From positions 1 through 62,652 of the IMG/VR virus record IMGVR_UViG_3300027754_004386: a stretch of DNA of 62,652 bases; one strand, 5' to 3'. The stretch comes from a virus. The position numbers were made by a program, and so were the translations under genes. Positions 34,447-42,606 of the stretch are shown in pieces. How positions within the stretch are numbered: position 1 is the first letter of the stretch; every line of letters starts with the position of its first letter. The notes beneath the pieces are model-generated. The model was given only the letters and a program-made list of their open reading frames with translations. It did no database searches and had not been told where the DNA came from.

Positions 34447-35259
34447 ATGGAAGAAAAAGTATTATTTGATGTATCGGTAGTATTACCAATCGAGTCGGCT
34501 AAATATAAAGATTTTAGTGACCTTTTTAATAGATCGGTGGAATCTATTAAAAATCAATCCGTTGATATAAAAGAACTTATTGTGGTACATTCTAAAGAAG
34601 AAGGTTTAGTGAACTACCTTAATGGGTACGATTTTAAAGGAATTAACACCGTTTTAGTTTTAAATGAAGGAACTACAGATTTTTCATCTCAAGTAAATTT
34701 AGGAGTTGAAAAAGCAACATCTACGTGGGTATCTATTTTAGAATTTGATGACGAGTATTCATCCATTTGGTTTAAAAACGCAAAACGTTATTCTGAATCA
34801 TATACCGATGTTGATTGTTTTTTACCTTTGGTGGTTGACACAGATGAAAAGGGGGCATTTGCTGGGTTTACAAATGAGGCGACGTTCGCCGTTAGTTTGA
34901 CAACAGAAATGGGTTATTTAACAAATGACGTTTTATTAACTTATCAAAACTTCCAAACAAGTGGAATGGTTGTTAAAAGAGACACTTTAATCAATAATGG
35001 AGGATTTAAACCATCATTTAAATTAACATTTGTTTATGAATTACTTTTAAGATTAACATATAATTCTGTAAAAATTATGTCAGTACCTCGTATTGGGTAC
35101 AAACATACGAATATGAGAGAAGGGTCAATTTTTTGGAACTACAAGTTTGGGGAAAGTAAGATCACAGACGATGAGGTTAAATTTTGGTTGGATTCGGCGA
35201 AAAAAGAACATTTCTTCACTAATGATAGAAATATAAAATATGAACCACAAAATGTTTAA
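34447..35259 (+). CDS. GT2-like (GT-A fold) glycosyltransferase
   Basis: A 270-residue protein. It has a GT-A start (FDVSVVLPIESAKYKDFSDL, RSVESIKNQSVDIKELIVVH), a putative metal site WVSILEFDDEYS near 95-106, and GMVVKRDTLINNGGFKPSF near 180-198, which matches the family 2 region where many members read hxRxxhxxxGGF. The DxD here is FDD. The stop overlaps the start of the sigma factor gene by one base, linking glycan genes to late regulation. Confidence 0.75.
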   Translation: MEEKVLFDVSVVLPIESAKYKDFSDLFNRSVESIKNQSVDIKELIVVHSKEEGLVNYLNGYDFKGINTVLVLNEGTTDFSSQVNLGVEKATSTWVSILEFDDEYSSIWFKNAKRYSESYTDVDCFLPLVVDTDEKGAFAGFTNEATFAVSLTTEMGYLTNDVLLTYQNFQTSGMVVKRDTLINNGGFKPSFKLTFVYELLLRLTYNSVKIMSVPRIGYKHTNMREGSIFWNYKFGESKITDDEVKFWLDSAKKEHFFTNDRNIKYEPQNV

Positions 35260-36005
35260 TGTTTTTATCCGAAAATTATGATCAAAATCAAGAGATAGTT
35301 AAGAATAAGACGAAGAAATCAAGTAAAAATTATTTTGATGTTCGTGAAGAAGATGCAGTCAAACAATACATATTGTCTGACTGCAAAGAAGAAAAAGAGG
35401 AAATCTATAACACGTTTTTAAAGGATCCCCTTGATAAAATGATTGAGTCAATCATAAGGAGATATAAACTTTATAGAAAAGATATGAACTATGAAGAAAT
35501 TCATCAGGATACTCATTCTTTTTTAATCACTAAAGTTGATAAGTTTAAACCCGCAAAAAACAAAAAAGCATATTCCTATTTTGGGACTATTTGTAAAAAT
35601 TATCTTATGGGTCAAATCCAAAAAGACCAAAAAGATATGAATAGAAAAATTTCCTATGAGGACATCTCAACAACTTTAGAGAATAGACCTGATATGGTTT
35701 ATTATTTAGAGTTTGAAAAAATAGAAGCGGACAAAATAATTGATATATTTTTATCTGATCTTAATGTCTACATCACTAAAGAAAATTTATCTGAAAATGA
35801 ATTAAAGTTAGGTTACGCATTAATTGATTTGTTTGATGACTATGGCAATATTTTTATTGGGAACAATAACAACAAGTTCAATAAAAATATTGTCTTACTT
35901 TCTTTAAGAGAAATGACTAATTTAAATACAAAAGAAATAAGAGTTTGTTTAAAAAAATACAAACAACTTTATCTTTCTACCTTGAAAAAGATACATAGCC
36001 AATAA
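35259..36005 (+). CDS. gp55: Late-transcription sigma factor, T4 gp55-like
   Basis: A 248-residue protein. It shows sigma-70 region 2: DPLDKMIESIIRRYKLYRKD, HQDTHSFLITKVDKFKPAKN, then KKAYSYFGTICKNYLMGQIQ followed by KDQKDMNRK. The FxPxKxxxAYSYFxTIxxNYxxxxIxK block is the core-binding and -10 recognition helix pair seen in gp55 proteins. A charged C-terminus ends in CLKKYKQLYLSTLKKIHSQ. In T4, gp55 replaces host sigma on RNA polymerase to read late promoters. Here it is the likely reader of the ATATTTATA motif described separately (inference). Confidence 0.8.
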   Translation: MFLSENYDQNQEIVKNKTKKSSKNYFDVREEDAVKQYILSDCKEEKEEIYNTFLKDPLDKMIESIIRRYKLYRKDMNYEEIHQDTHSFLITKVDKFKPAKNKKAYSYFGTICKNYLMGQIQKDQKDMNRKISYEDISTTLENRPDMVYYLEFEKIEADKIIDIFLSDLNVYITKENLSENELKLGYALIDLFDDYGNIFIGNNNNKFNKNIVLLSLREMTNLNTKEIRVCLKKYKQLYLSTLKKIHSQ

Positions 36006-36031
36006 AATATAAAAATTAAATATTTATTGTT

Positions 36032-36406
36032 ATGAACAATAGAGGCAAAAAAAAGGAAATATCATTAAATAAAGATTCCGTACTTGCACTTATGCAAGAA
36101 ATCTATAATGAGTTAGTTGAACAAAGATCAACCGCAATTAGAATCCAAAATAAAATGTTGGCACTTTTAAAAGACGCTGAAGATATGACTGTCATTGGTC
36201 CGGTCATTAAAGAACAACAAAAAATAATTAATGACACCATTGAGAAAAAGTTAAGTTTATCTAAACTACAATCCACAATTTGGGAAAAAACATCTTCGGT
36301 TAAAGAGGATAATTTTACTTTGTCAGATATGGATGATGATGTATTACAAAGTTTAATTAAAAAAGATGTGGATTCAAATAAAAATAACAACTACACATTG
36401 GAATAA
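36032..36406 (+). CDS. Hypothetical helical phage protein
   Basis: A 124-residue, almost wholly helical protein (DSVLALMQEIYNELVEQRST, IQNKMLALLKDAEDM) with an acidic C-terminus (LSDMDDDVLQSLIKKDVDSN). It lies right after the sigma factor gene and its last base overlaps the next start. A late co-activator like T4 gp33 would fit in size and place, but no sequence similarity can be claimed. A chaperone or small structural protein is equally possible. Confidence 0.55.
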   Translation: MNNRGKKKEISLNKDSVLALMQEIYNELVEQRSTAIRIQNKMLALLKDAEDMTVIGPVIKEQQKIINDTIEKKLSLSKLQSTIWEKTSSVKEDNFTLSDMDDDVLQSLIKKDVDSNKNNNYTLE

Positions 36407-38397
36407 TGGGTCAAGATTTAAATAATGATTATAGTAACGCCAATAGTAAAATTGAGGCGTTTAAAACGGTTATTGAAAACAAAAAAAATCAAGCGACACA
36501 AAAAAAAGAAAAAGTAACCGATAGTGTAGATAAGGCAAAAAAAGACGTTGTTAAACAAATTAATGAAATAAAAAATGAATTAAAAGAAGGAAAAAATAAA
36601 ATAAAATCCGAAATAAAAAGTCAACTTGAAGAACTTTTAGGGATGTATAAACAAAGCGTCCCTAAAGAAGTGGATCAATCTTTAGGTTTATTAGTTTCAT
36701 TTTTTATTCAAGCGGCGGTAAATACAAAAGAAAAAATAAAATTCATTATTATAGATGAATTAATTTCAACTTTAGGGTGTTCTGAAGAGCAATCATATAG
36801 TAACGTTGTTAATCAAAAAATTTATATTAAAGTTAAGCATGTTGATCTTTATAAAAGATTAATATATAGCCCTGAGGATGAAAACGCAAAATATTTTTAT
36901 GAAAATACGGTAACGCCTAATGGGCAAATTCCCTTTTCTATGAATAGAGAATTATATCATAGGTTACAGAGTAATCAGTCATTTTTTGAGGAATATGGTC
37001 AATCATATATCGCAGCGTCAGGCAATGAACTTTTTAATATAAAATTTGTAGATAGTTATGTAGATCCAGTTACAAATGTCACAATAAACGGAGATTACTT
37101 TGAAGTTGAACTTAATCCCCAACCAAGTAATTTAACTAGTGTTTCTGATTTTTTATATGATTATTATAACTCAATAGATATAATTAGTTTTGATTTATTG
37201 TCTGCCGAAATATTTAATACTCTGTTTGGGGTTTTTGATTTTAGTTTAGGCATCTCAAGTGATGAGTTAAGAGAACAGACAAAATTTGAAATGATTATAA
37301 AAAGAATGATGGGTATTTGTTCTGACCCAACAAAATCAATAGACGTTGCGGGAACTGCAAAATTAAGTGATTTAGATTTTATTGATGATTCTTTTTTTGA
37401 AGTTTCAAATCAAGAATTAAGACAAATTGAGGAAATTATTGCAAATATCCAAAGTGGAGTTGTAAAATTTCAAGACTGTAATGACCTTGCATTACCAATT
37501 AATGTTAATTTAATCTATGGTGAATTAGATGAGATTATATCACTAAATAGTGATTCTAAAAAATCGGATCAATTACAACAATCATTAACCGATATTGCGA
37601 ATGATCCTAAATGGAAAACTTTAGTTCCAAATTTAGGGTTAGATATTAATCTATTTGGTGCAATACAAAGTGACTTTTTATTGAAATTACCAAGAGCAGT
37701 TTTTAAGTCTATTTTAACACCAAAAGTTATGTTAGGTTTTATGATTATGGTAAAAGCAATAAAAAATGAAATTTCGGAGCAATTAGAATTAAATTTTGAC
37801 AATTTAAATGATTTTTTAAAGATTTTTAAAAAGTTTTCATTAAACGTGATGAGAAGAATCACCGCCATTTTTGTTGAGGAGTTATTTAAAATTCTTAAAA
37901 AGAATTTATTACTTTTAGTGGAGACAATTTTGTTTGAAATTGCAACCGAAGCCAAAAATAAACAATTATCAATGTTTGCATCAATTGCCTATATTTTACT
38001 AGTCATCGGGGAGGCGGTAGTGGATTATGCTAATTGTAAAAGTGTTATAGATGAAATATTAAAGTTACTAAATTTAGGATTAGCAAAATTAAATGTGGGA
38101 TTACCTCAATTCGCATTAACAGGTGCGAGGTTTCTTGGTGGAGTATCAAATATTAGGTCATTGGCCAACACGATTGAAAACCTTCAAAAGAATGGATTAC
38201 CGACGGGAGACGCGCCTGATGGGGGTCCAAATTTAATGAATATAGCGATGAAATCAATGATAGACGGGATGAATAAAGAGCAGGCGGAAAATGGTAAAAC
38301 TGAAATTGCTATACCTCCTTTACAAGTTTTCGTACCTCCATTAGGTGCTGGCCCTGGATTCACTAAACCAGTAAAGGGATATGGAAAATCATACTAA
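36406..38397 (+). CDS. Putative structural protein of the baseplate region
   Basis: A 663-residue protein not recognised as a named family. It begins with a long Lys/Glu-rich coiled coil (about 1-75), then a helical and mixed domain (KTKEKIKFIIIDELISTLGC). The C-terminal third has hydrophobic helices (MLGFMIMVKAIKN, LLLLVETILFEIA, SIAYILLVIGEAVV). It ends with a Pro/Gly-rich tail (IPPLQVFVPPLGAGPGF). Its position directly before an OB-fold baseplate protein suggests it belongs to the baseplate or tail. Membrane-active segments could alternatively indicate a role at DNA injection. Confidence 0.6.
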   Translation: MGQDLNNDYSNANSKIEAFKTVIENKKNQATQKKEKVTDSVDKAKKDVVKQINEIKNELKEGKNKIKSEIKSQLEELLGMYKQSVPKEVDQSLGLLVSFFIQAAVNTKEKIKFIIIDELISTLGCSEEQSYSNVVNQKIYIKVKHVDLYKRLIYSPEDENAKYFYENTVTPNGQIPFSMNRELYHRLQSNQSFFEEYGQSYIAASGNELFNIKFVDSYVDPVTNVTINGDYFEVELNPQPSNLTSVSDFLYDYYNSIDIISFDLLSAEIFNTLFGVFDFSLGISSDELREQTKFEMIIKRMMGICSDPTKSIDVAGTAKLSDLDFIDDSFFEVSNQELRQIEEIIANIQSGVVKFQDCNDLALPINVNLIYGELDEIISLNSDSKKSDQLQQSLTDIANDPKWKTLVPNLGLDINLFGAIQSDFLLKLPRAVFKSILTPKVMLGFMIMVKAIKNEISEQLELNFDNLNDFLKIFKKFSLNVMRRITAIFVEELFKILKKNLLLLVETILFEIATEAKNKQLSMFASIAYILLVIGEAVVDYANCKSVIDEILKLLNLGLAKLNVGLPQFALTGARFLGGVSNIRSLANTIENLQKNGLPTGDAPDGGPNLMNIAMKSMIDGMNKEQAENGKTEIAIPPLQVFVPPLGAGPGFTKPVKGYGKSY

Positions 38398-38602
38398 AAT
38401 GGAACATAAAGAAATTGTAGAGATATTAAAAAACTATAAAAACAAATCAAATAAAGATTTGAAAACCGCTATGGATTTTCTTCATAACGATTTTGAGGAA
38501 ACAAAAAAATTAATTTTAAAATTAGTTAACCATTTAGATAGTTCTGAAAAATCTTATAATAAATTATTAGAAGAATTTAACAAAAGATTAAATGGCAAGT
38601 GA
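38381..38602 (+). CDS. Small coiled-coil hypothetical protein
   Basis: A 73-residue protein, or 67 if started at the second ATG (38399), which lies just past the preceding stop and may be the true start. It is fully helical and charged (EIVEILKNYKNKSNKDLKTA, LLEEFNKRLNG). It overlaps both neighbours, consistent with a coupled structural operon. No function can be assigned. Confidence 0.6.
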   Translation: MENHTKMEHKEIVEILKNYKNKSNKDLKTAMDFLHNDFEETKKLILKLVNHLDSSEKSYNKLLEEFNKRLNGK

Positions 38603-40145
38603 CGACAGACCTTTAAGTGATTATCAAAACATTTTTTATGGTATTTGCATTGATAACCAAGATCCTATGATGCTTGGTAGAATCCGCGTATTTGACCAAA
38701 CAGATAATTATGAAGCAAGGGAAAATTCTTCAAACGACTTTGAACCAGAAAATATCAATAATAATGGTCCCTGGTCAGAAAAAGATCCATTTGTTTTTTT
38801 ACCCCTACTTCCCCTCTATGTAAATCAAATCCCAAATAATGACCAACAGGTTATCTTGTTTTACTTTAATAATAAAATTAAAGGGATTAGAGATAAATAC
38901 TATATTATTGCTCCGTTTTCTTCGGCATACAATTCAGATAATGAATCTGCAAAAACTTCACAAACATTTTTAAATCAAGGAACACTTTATTCTAAAGAAA
39001 GTTTACCAAACATTTTAGATCCTGATGGGAAAGTTCCGGAAAAAAGCAAAGGAGTTTTTGCTGAACCTATGGACATATCATTTCAAGGAAGAGATACGTC
39101 TGATATTATACTTAAAAAAAATGATGTCTTATTAAGAGCCGGAAAACATAAAAAATTTAGAAGAGGTGAAATACCAGAATCCGATACAAAAAGAGCATTT
39201 TTACAATTATCAAAATTTGATAAAAAGATCACTCTTTTGGATCCGGAAATACGTTACAAATTAGAAAAAACAGACCCTCTTATCACATATTTAGTTGAAT
39301 ATGACATTGTAAATGCGGAAAACACTCAAGACTCGTTTACCGGAGATATTACAATATATAATCTATCAAATATTATTGGTGAGACAACAAAAGTATCGTT
39401 TTTTGATGTAGATACCGATTTGTCGGGTGTTACCCTAACAAAGTCGTATTACGAAAATTTTATAGGACTTTCAATGGACAATTTAATTTCAAAAATTAAT
39501 GAAATTTTAAGAACCTTTTTAAAGGTACCCAATGAATTATTGGTGGTTGAGATACCTCAAAATTCAAACTTTCCATTTTATTATAGACCGTCTAAAAATA
39601 CCTTATCTAAAATAACAAATTTTGAAGACTCCGGCAATGTTATAGAAGCGGCAAATGTGGGAATACTTATGAACGGTATCGGCATAATACCAGATGATGT
39701 TACTGCAGGTTATGGTTTAGTAATGGATCGGAAATTAACTCCATATTCCCCATTTACACCAAGAAAAGAAATAGTTATTAACCAAAACGTTGAGTCATTA
39801 GATACGACCGTTGGTGTTTTAGGTGCGTCTGATCTATATTTAATTTCTCACGACTCCACAATACCGGGAAAATCAAAAATAGAATTGGGTGTAGATACAC
39901 TTTATGGTCTTGACCCTAATAAAATCTATACCGATTTAACCGTCAACACCTCATCCACTGTCAGAGGAGAGGAACTTTTAGAGTTACTTGATGTTATTGT
40001 AAACTTTTTAATAACTCACGTTCACCCATACCCATTACTTCCACCATCGTCAGTTTCAACCGACGGAACATCTACGGATGACATACTTAAAAAAATGTTA
40101 GAAGCATACGAAAAAGTTTTAAATAAGAAAATTCGTATTAACTAA
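38592..40145 (+). CDS. Baseplate hub-like protein with gp5/VgrG-type OB-fold
   Basis: A 517-residue protein. The N-terminal 120 residues read as a gp5-type OB domain: FYGICIDNQDPMMLGRIRVF, then PWSEKDPFVFLPLLPLYV, QQVILFYFNN and KYYIIAPFSSAY. The C-terminal region has RGEELLELLDVIVNFLITHV followed by HPYPLLPP, a motif common near the end of T4-like baseplate proteins. No lysozyme domain, as found in T4 gp5, is seen. It is likely part of the central baseplate spike or hub. It follows a coupled small coiled-coil gene, and a late-type motif lies immediately after its stop for the next gene. Confidence 0.7.
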   Translation: MASDDRPLSDYQNIFYGICIDNQDPMMLGRIRVFDQTDNYEARENSSNDFEPENINNNGPWSEKDPFVFLPLLPLYVNQIPNNDQQVILFYFNNKIKGIRDKYYIIAPFSSAYNSDNESAKTSQTFLNQGTLYSKESLPNILDPDGKVPEKSKGVFAEPMDISFQGRDTSDIILKKNDVLLRAGKHKKFRRGEIPESDTKRAFLQLSKFDKKITLLDPEIRYKLEKTDPLITYLVEYDIVNAENTQDSFTGDITIYNLSNIIGETTKVSFFDVDTDLSGVTLTKSYYENFIGLSMDNLISKINEILRTFLKVPNELLVVEIPQNSNFPFYYRPSKNTLSKITNFEDSGNVIEAANVGILMNGIGIIPDDVTAGYGLVMDRKLTPYSPFTPRKEIVINQNVESLDTTVGVLGASDLYLISHDSTIPGKSKIELGVDTLYGLDPNKIYTDLTVNTSSTVRGEELLELLDVIVNFLITHVHPYPLLPPSSVSTDGTSTDDILKKMLEAYEKVLNKKIRIN

Positions 40146-40153
40146 TATTTATA
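40145..40153 (+). promoter_or_regulatory. Candidate late promoter motif ATATTTATA
   Basis: An exact copy, followed by an A-rich stretch (TAAAAAAGAAAA) and an ATG after exactly 12 nt, for the 491-residue structural gene. The spacing and context match the copies at 48898-48906, 55076-55084 and 62185-62193. Confidence 0.6.
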
Positions 40154-40165
40154 TAAAAAAGAAAA

Positions 40166-41641
40166 ATGTCAATTTACCGATCTTATTTTAGTAAATCAAA
40201 TACTATTACATCGGATTCATACACTAACACGGCAAGAAATCCAATTGTTGAGTTATTTTATGGCCGAGTAGATAATATTTTATTACCTATTGGTTTTAGC
40301 CGTTATATCTTTGATATTAATTTATCAGGTCTTACGGACCTTTACGATGAAAAAGTTATATCAACAGATTGTAACCAATCAATAAGTCATATTTTAAAAA
40401 TGACTAACACCTCAGCTTTTGATAAAGAGCTTATCAATGACACAACTTCACAAGGTAGAAGAAGGGCGACATCATTTGATTTAGTACTTTTTAGAATACC
40501 AAAAACTTCAGGAAGTACAGGATCCCCTCAATTATGGGATAGTGGTGTTGGTTATGATTATTACGATGTTGGAGCAAATTATGAAACCGATAAATCATTT
40601 TCAGAAAGACCATCAAATTGGTTTCAAAGGACAACGGTTAACTCTTGGTCAGAGCCGGGACTTTATAATAATACAAATTCTTTATCAGGTAATACAGGTC
40701 TAAATTTTAGTGGTCTTACAATTATTGGAACCCAACATTTTGAATTTGGAAATGAAGATATTGAGTTTGATATGACAAATGAAATAAATGGAATTATTGA
40801 TGGATCAATAACAGGGGTAACAGGATGGGGCGTTGCATTTTATCCAAATCTTGAAAACATAACAGGAATGACTGAAAATTATTCTGTTGGGTTTTTCTCC
40901 CCTTATACTCAAACATTTTATGAACCATTTTTACAAACAACTTACGATGATTTAATTATTGACAATAGAAATAGTTTTTATGCAGGAAATGACAATTCCC
41001 TTTATCTTTACTCATATGTTAATGGAAACCCAATAAATTTTGATTCAAACCCATCGGTCAATATATTAGATAAAAATGGAGATCCTGTTTCGGGATACAC
41101 TAATTTAACATCTTGTCTTGTAACAAAAGGAGTTTATAAAGTGGACGTTGATGGATTAATACCATCAACAGTTCCTTGTTTATATTATGATGTTTGGTCA
41201 GGACTTTCAGTTAATGGGGTTCTTATTTCAAGTGTTGAAAATGAGTTTGCAATTTTTAGTAGTGACAATTATTATCAAATAGGAACAACAACACAAAGAC
41301 CAAAACTATATGGGTTTGATTTTGACGGTATAAAACAAGATGAAAAAATACTTAATACTGACATTAGAAAAGTTAATGTAACGATAAAACAAGCATATAC
41401 CACAAACACTTCATTAAAAAATGTAGAAGCGTATTACAGAATATATGTTAGAGAAGGCAAAACCGAAGTTCAAGTACAAGATTGGACAAGGATAAATCAA
41501 ACTCCAGATGGGTTTTACTTTATTTTTGATACCAGAGATAAAATACCAAACGAGTATTTTGTTGATATAAAAGTAAATTCAGATAGAAACGTAGATACTT
41601 ATAAAAGGGAATTACAATTCCAAATAGTAAACAAAAAATAA
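40166..41641 (+). CDS. Putative virion structural protein, unknown function
   Basis: A 491-residue protein, rich in Asn, Ser, Thr, Tyr and Gly with little charge, the composition of beta-rich tail or baseplate proteins. Notable parts are the N-terminal NPIVELFYGRVDNILLPIGF, a central Gly/Asn-rich segment (NNTNSLSGNTGLNFSGLTII) and a C-terminal Ig-like module (VNVTIKQAYTTNTSLKNVEA). It has its own late-type promoter motif 12 nt upstream of the ATG. The role as a baseplate or tail component is inferred from neighbours. Confidence 0.65.
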   Translation: MSIYRSYFSKSNTITSDSYTNTARNPIVELFYGRVDNILLPIGFSRYIFDINLSGLTDLYDEKVISTDCNQSISHILKMTNTSAFDKELINDTTSQGRRRATSFDLVLFRIPKTSGSTGSPQLWDSGVGYDYYDVGANYETDKSFSERPSNWFQRTTVNSWSEPGLYNNTNSLSGNTGLNFSGLTIIGTQHFEFGNEDIEFDMTNEINGIIDGSITGVTGWGVAFYPNLENITGMTENYSVGFFSPYTQTFYEPFLQTTYDDLIIDNRNSFYAGNDNSLYLYSYVNGNPINFDSNPSVNILDKNGDPVSGYTNLTSCLVTKGVYKVDVDGLIPSTVPCLYYDVWSGLSVNGVLISSVENEFAIFSSDNYYQIGTTTQRPKLYGFDFDGIKQDEKILNTDIRKVNVTIKQAYTTNTSLKNVEAYYRIYVREGKTEVQVQDWTRINQTPDGFYFIFDTRDKIPNEYFVDIKVNSDRNVDTYKRELQFQIVNKK

Positions 41642-41642
41642 T

Positions 41643-42086
41643 ATGGATAATTTATCAAAAGTTATTAGAAAAGTTTTAAAAGAAACTGAAGAAAAAAATA
41701 CAAGATATATGTTTTTTTCTAATTTAGAGCAAATGAAAAGACAATGTGAAATGTTACTTGATATGGATCAATCAACAATTGAGGAAATATTAGAAAACGG
41801 TCATGATTGGGCTCAAGATCACATCTCGGAAGCAAAAAATAATATGGATCAGGTGTTTGATTTTTTGATGAATGAAATTAAAGGATCCGACTACGAAGAT
41901 GATGATATGATGATGGAGGGTAGAAAAAAAACAGGGACAAAACTTTGTGCTCGTGGTATTGCTTCAGCTAAAGCCAAATACGACGTTCACCCTTCTGCAT
42001 ATTCAAATGGACATGCGGTTCAAGTTTGTAAGGGTAAAATCAAAGGTCTTGACGGAAAAAAACGTTGTTCAGGAGCATATTGTTAA
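41643..42086 (+). CDS. Phage protein with KLCARGIASAKAKY motif, possible internal head protein
   Basis: A 147-residue protein. Residues 1-14 (MDNLSKVIRKVLKE) form an amphipathic helix ending in LxE. This resembles the capsid-targeting peptides of T4 internal proteins, which the gp21 protease removes. A helical middle and an acidic Asp/Met stretch (EDDDMMMEG) follow. The C-terminal 55 residues (GTKLCARGIASAKAKYDVHP, HAVQVCKGKIKG, KRCSGAYC) are a Cys-containing motif widespread in large phages, function unknown. Capsid targeting is an inference. Confidence 0.65.
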   Translation: MDNLSKVIRKVLKETEEKNTRYMFFSNLEQMKRQCEMLLDMDQSTIEEILENGHDWAQDHISEAKNNMDQVFDFLMNEIKGSDYEDDDMMMEGRKKTGTKLCARGIASAKAKYDVHPSAYSNGHAVQVCKGKIKGLDGKKRCSGAYC

Positions 42087-42092
42087 AATTAA

Positions 42093-42124
42093 TTTTGTCA
42101 ATTAGAAAAAAAGTATTATATTTG
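42093..42124 (+). promoter_or_regulatory. Bacteroidetes-type promoter
   Basis: TTTTG (42093-42097), a 19-bp spacer and TATATTTG (42117-42124) match the -33 TTTG and -7 TAnnTTTG consensus of Bacteroidota primary-sigma promoters. The start point would fall near 42130, about 20 nt before the ATG of the secreted-protein gene. It is the clearest host-type promoter in the window. Confidence 0.85.
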
Positions 42125-42152
42125 TAGAAATAAATCTTTTAAACGTATCATT

Positions 42153-42575
42153 ATGAAAAATCTAATTACCTCAGTTTTGTTTGTTATTGTTTCTGTTTTT
42201 GGTTTTTCACAAAACATAGTAGATACTGTTAACACCAAATCAGATGATTTGTGGTATGTTGTACTTACACCACTAAAAACAAAAAGTAATCATAAAACAA
42301 AAGAATATAAAGAACATTACATTTTTCAAGTGAGCCATAATTTTATTTATGTTATAAATAAAAATTATAACATTAAATACACAATGGAAATCACTAATAT
42401 TGTGAAATTTGAAGACCACATTGAATTAACTGCCAAACAGTACAACAGTAAAAAAGGTGAAGTATCTTTTTCTGTTCCATTAAAAAATGGGGTAATGTTT
42501 GTCACTTCAAATGAAAAAACCAATTTATCTTTTTCAACATACGACCTTGAAGTTTATACTGAAAAAGATTTATAA
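42153..42575 (+). CDS. Small secreted or periplasmic protein, moron-like
   Basis: A 140-residue protein. Residues 1-20 (MKNLITSVLFVIVSVFGFSQ) are a classic signal peptide, with the FSQ ending common in Flavobacteriia. The mature part is a small mixed alpha/beta domain (YIFQVSHNFIYVINKNYNIK, GEVSFSVPLKNGVMFVTSNE) of unknown family. The gene has its own host-type promoter and its own terminator and lies between structural modules, the textbook layout of a moron. It could alter the host envelope, for instance to block superinfection. That role is inferred from context only. Confidence 0.75.
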   Translation: MKNLITSVLFVIVSVFGFSQNIVDTVNTKSDDLWYVVLTPLKTKSNHKTKEYKEHYIFQVSHNFIYVINKNYNIKYTMEITNIVKFEDHIELTAKQYNSKKGEVSFSVPLKNGVMFVTSNEKTNLSFSTYDLEVYTEKDL

Positions 42576-42578
42576 AAT

Positions 42579-42606
42579 AAAAAAGGACCTTTAAAGTCCT
42601 TTTTTT
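42579..42606. terminator. Bidirectional terminator
   Basis: AAAAAAGGAC and GTCCTTTTTT form a 10-bp stem over a 7-nt loop, with T-runs on both strands. It lies between convergent genes, and the minus-strand gene's stop codon falls within the loop. Confidence 0.85.

Noticed and set aside
36020-36028. Late promoter motif ATATTTATT before the gene at 36032
   Set aside because: It ends only 3 nt before the ATG and differs at one base; it is likely a chance match.
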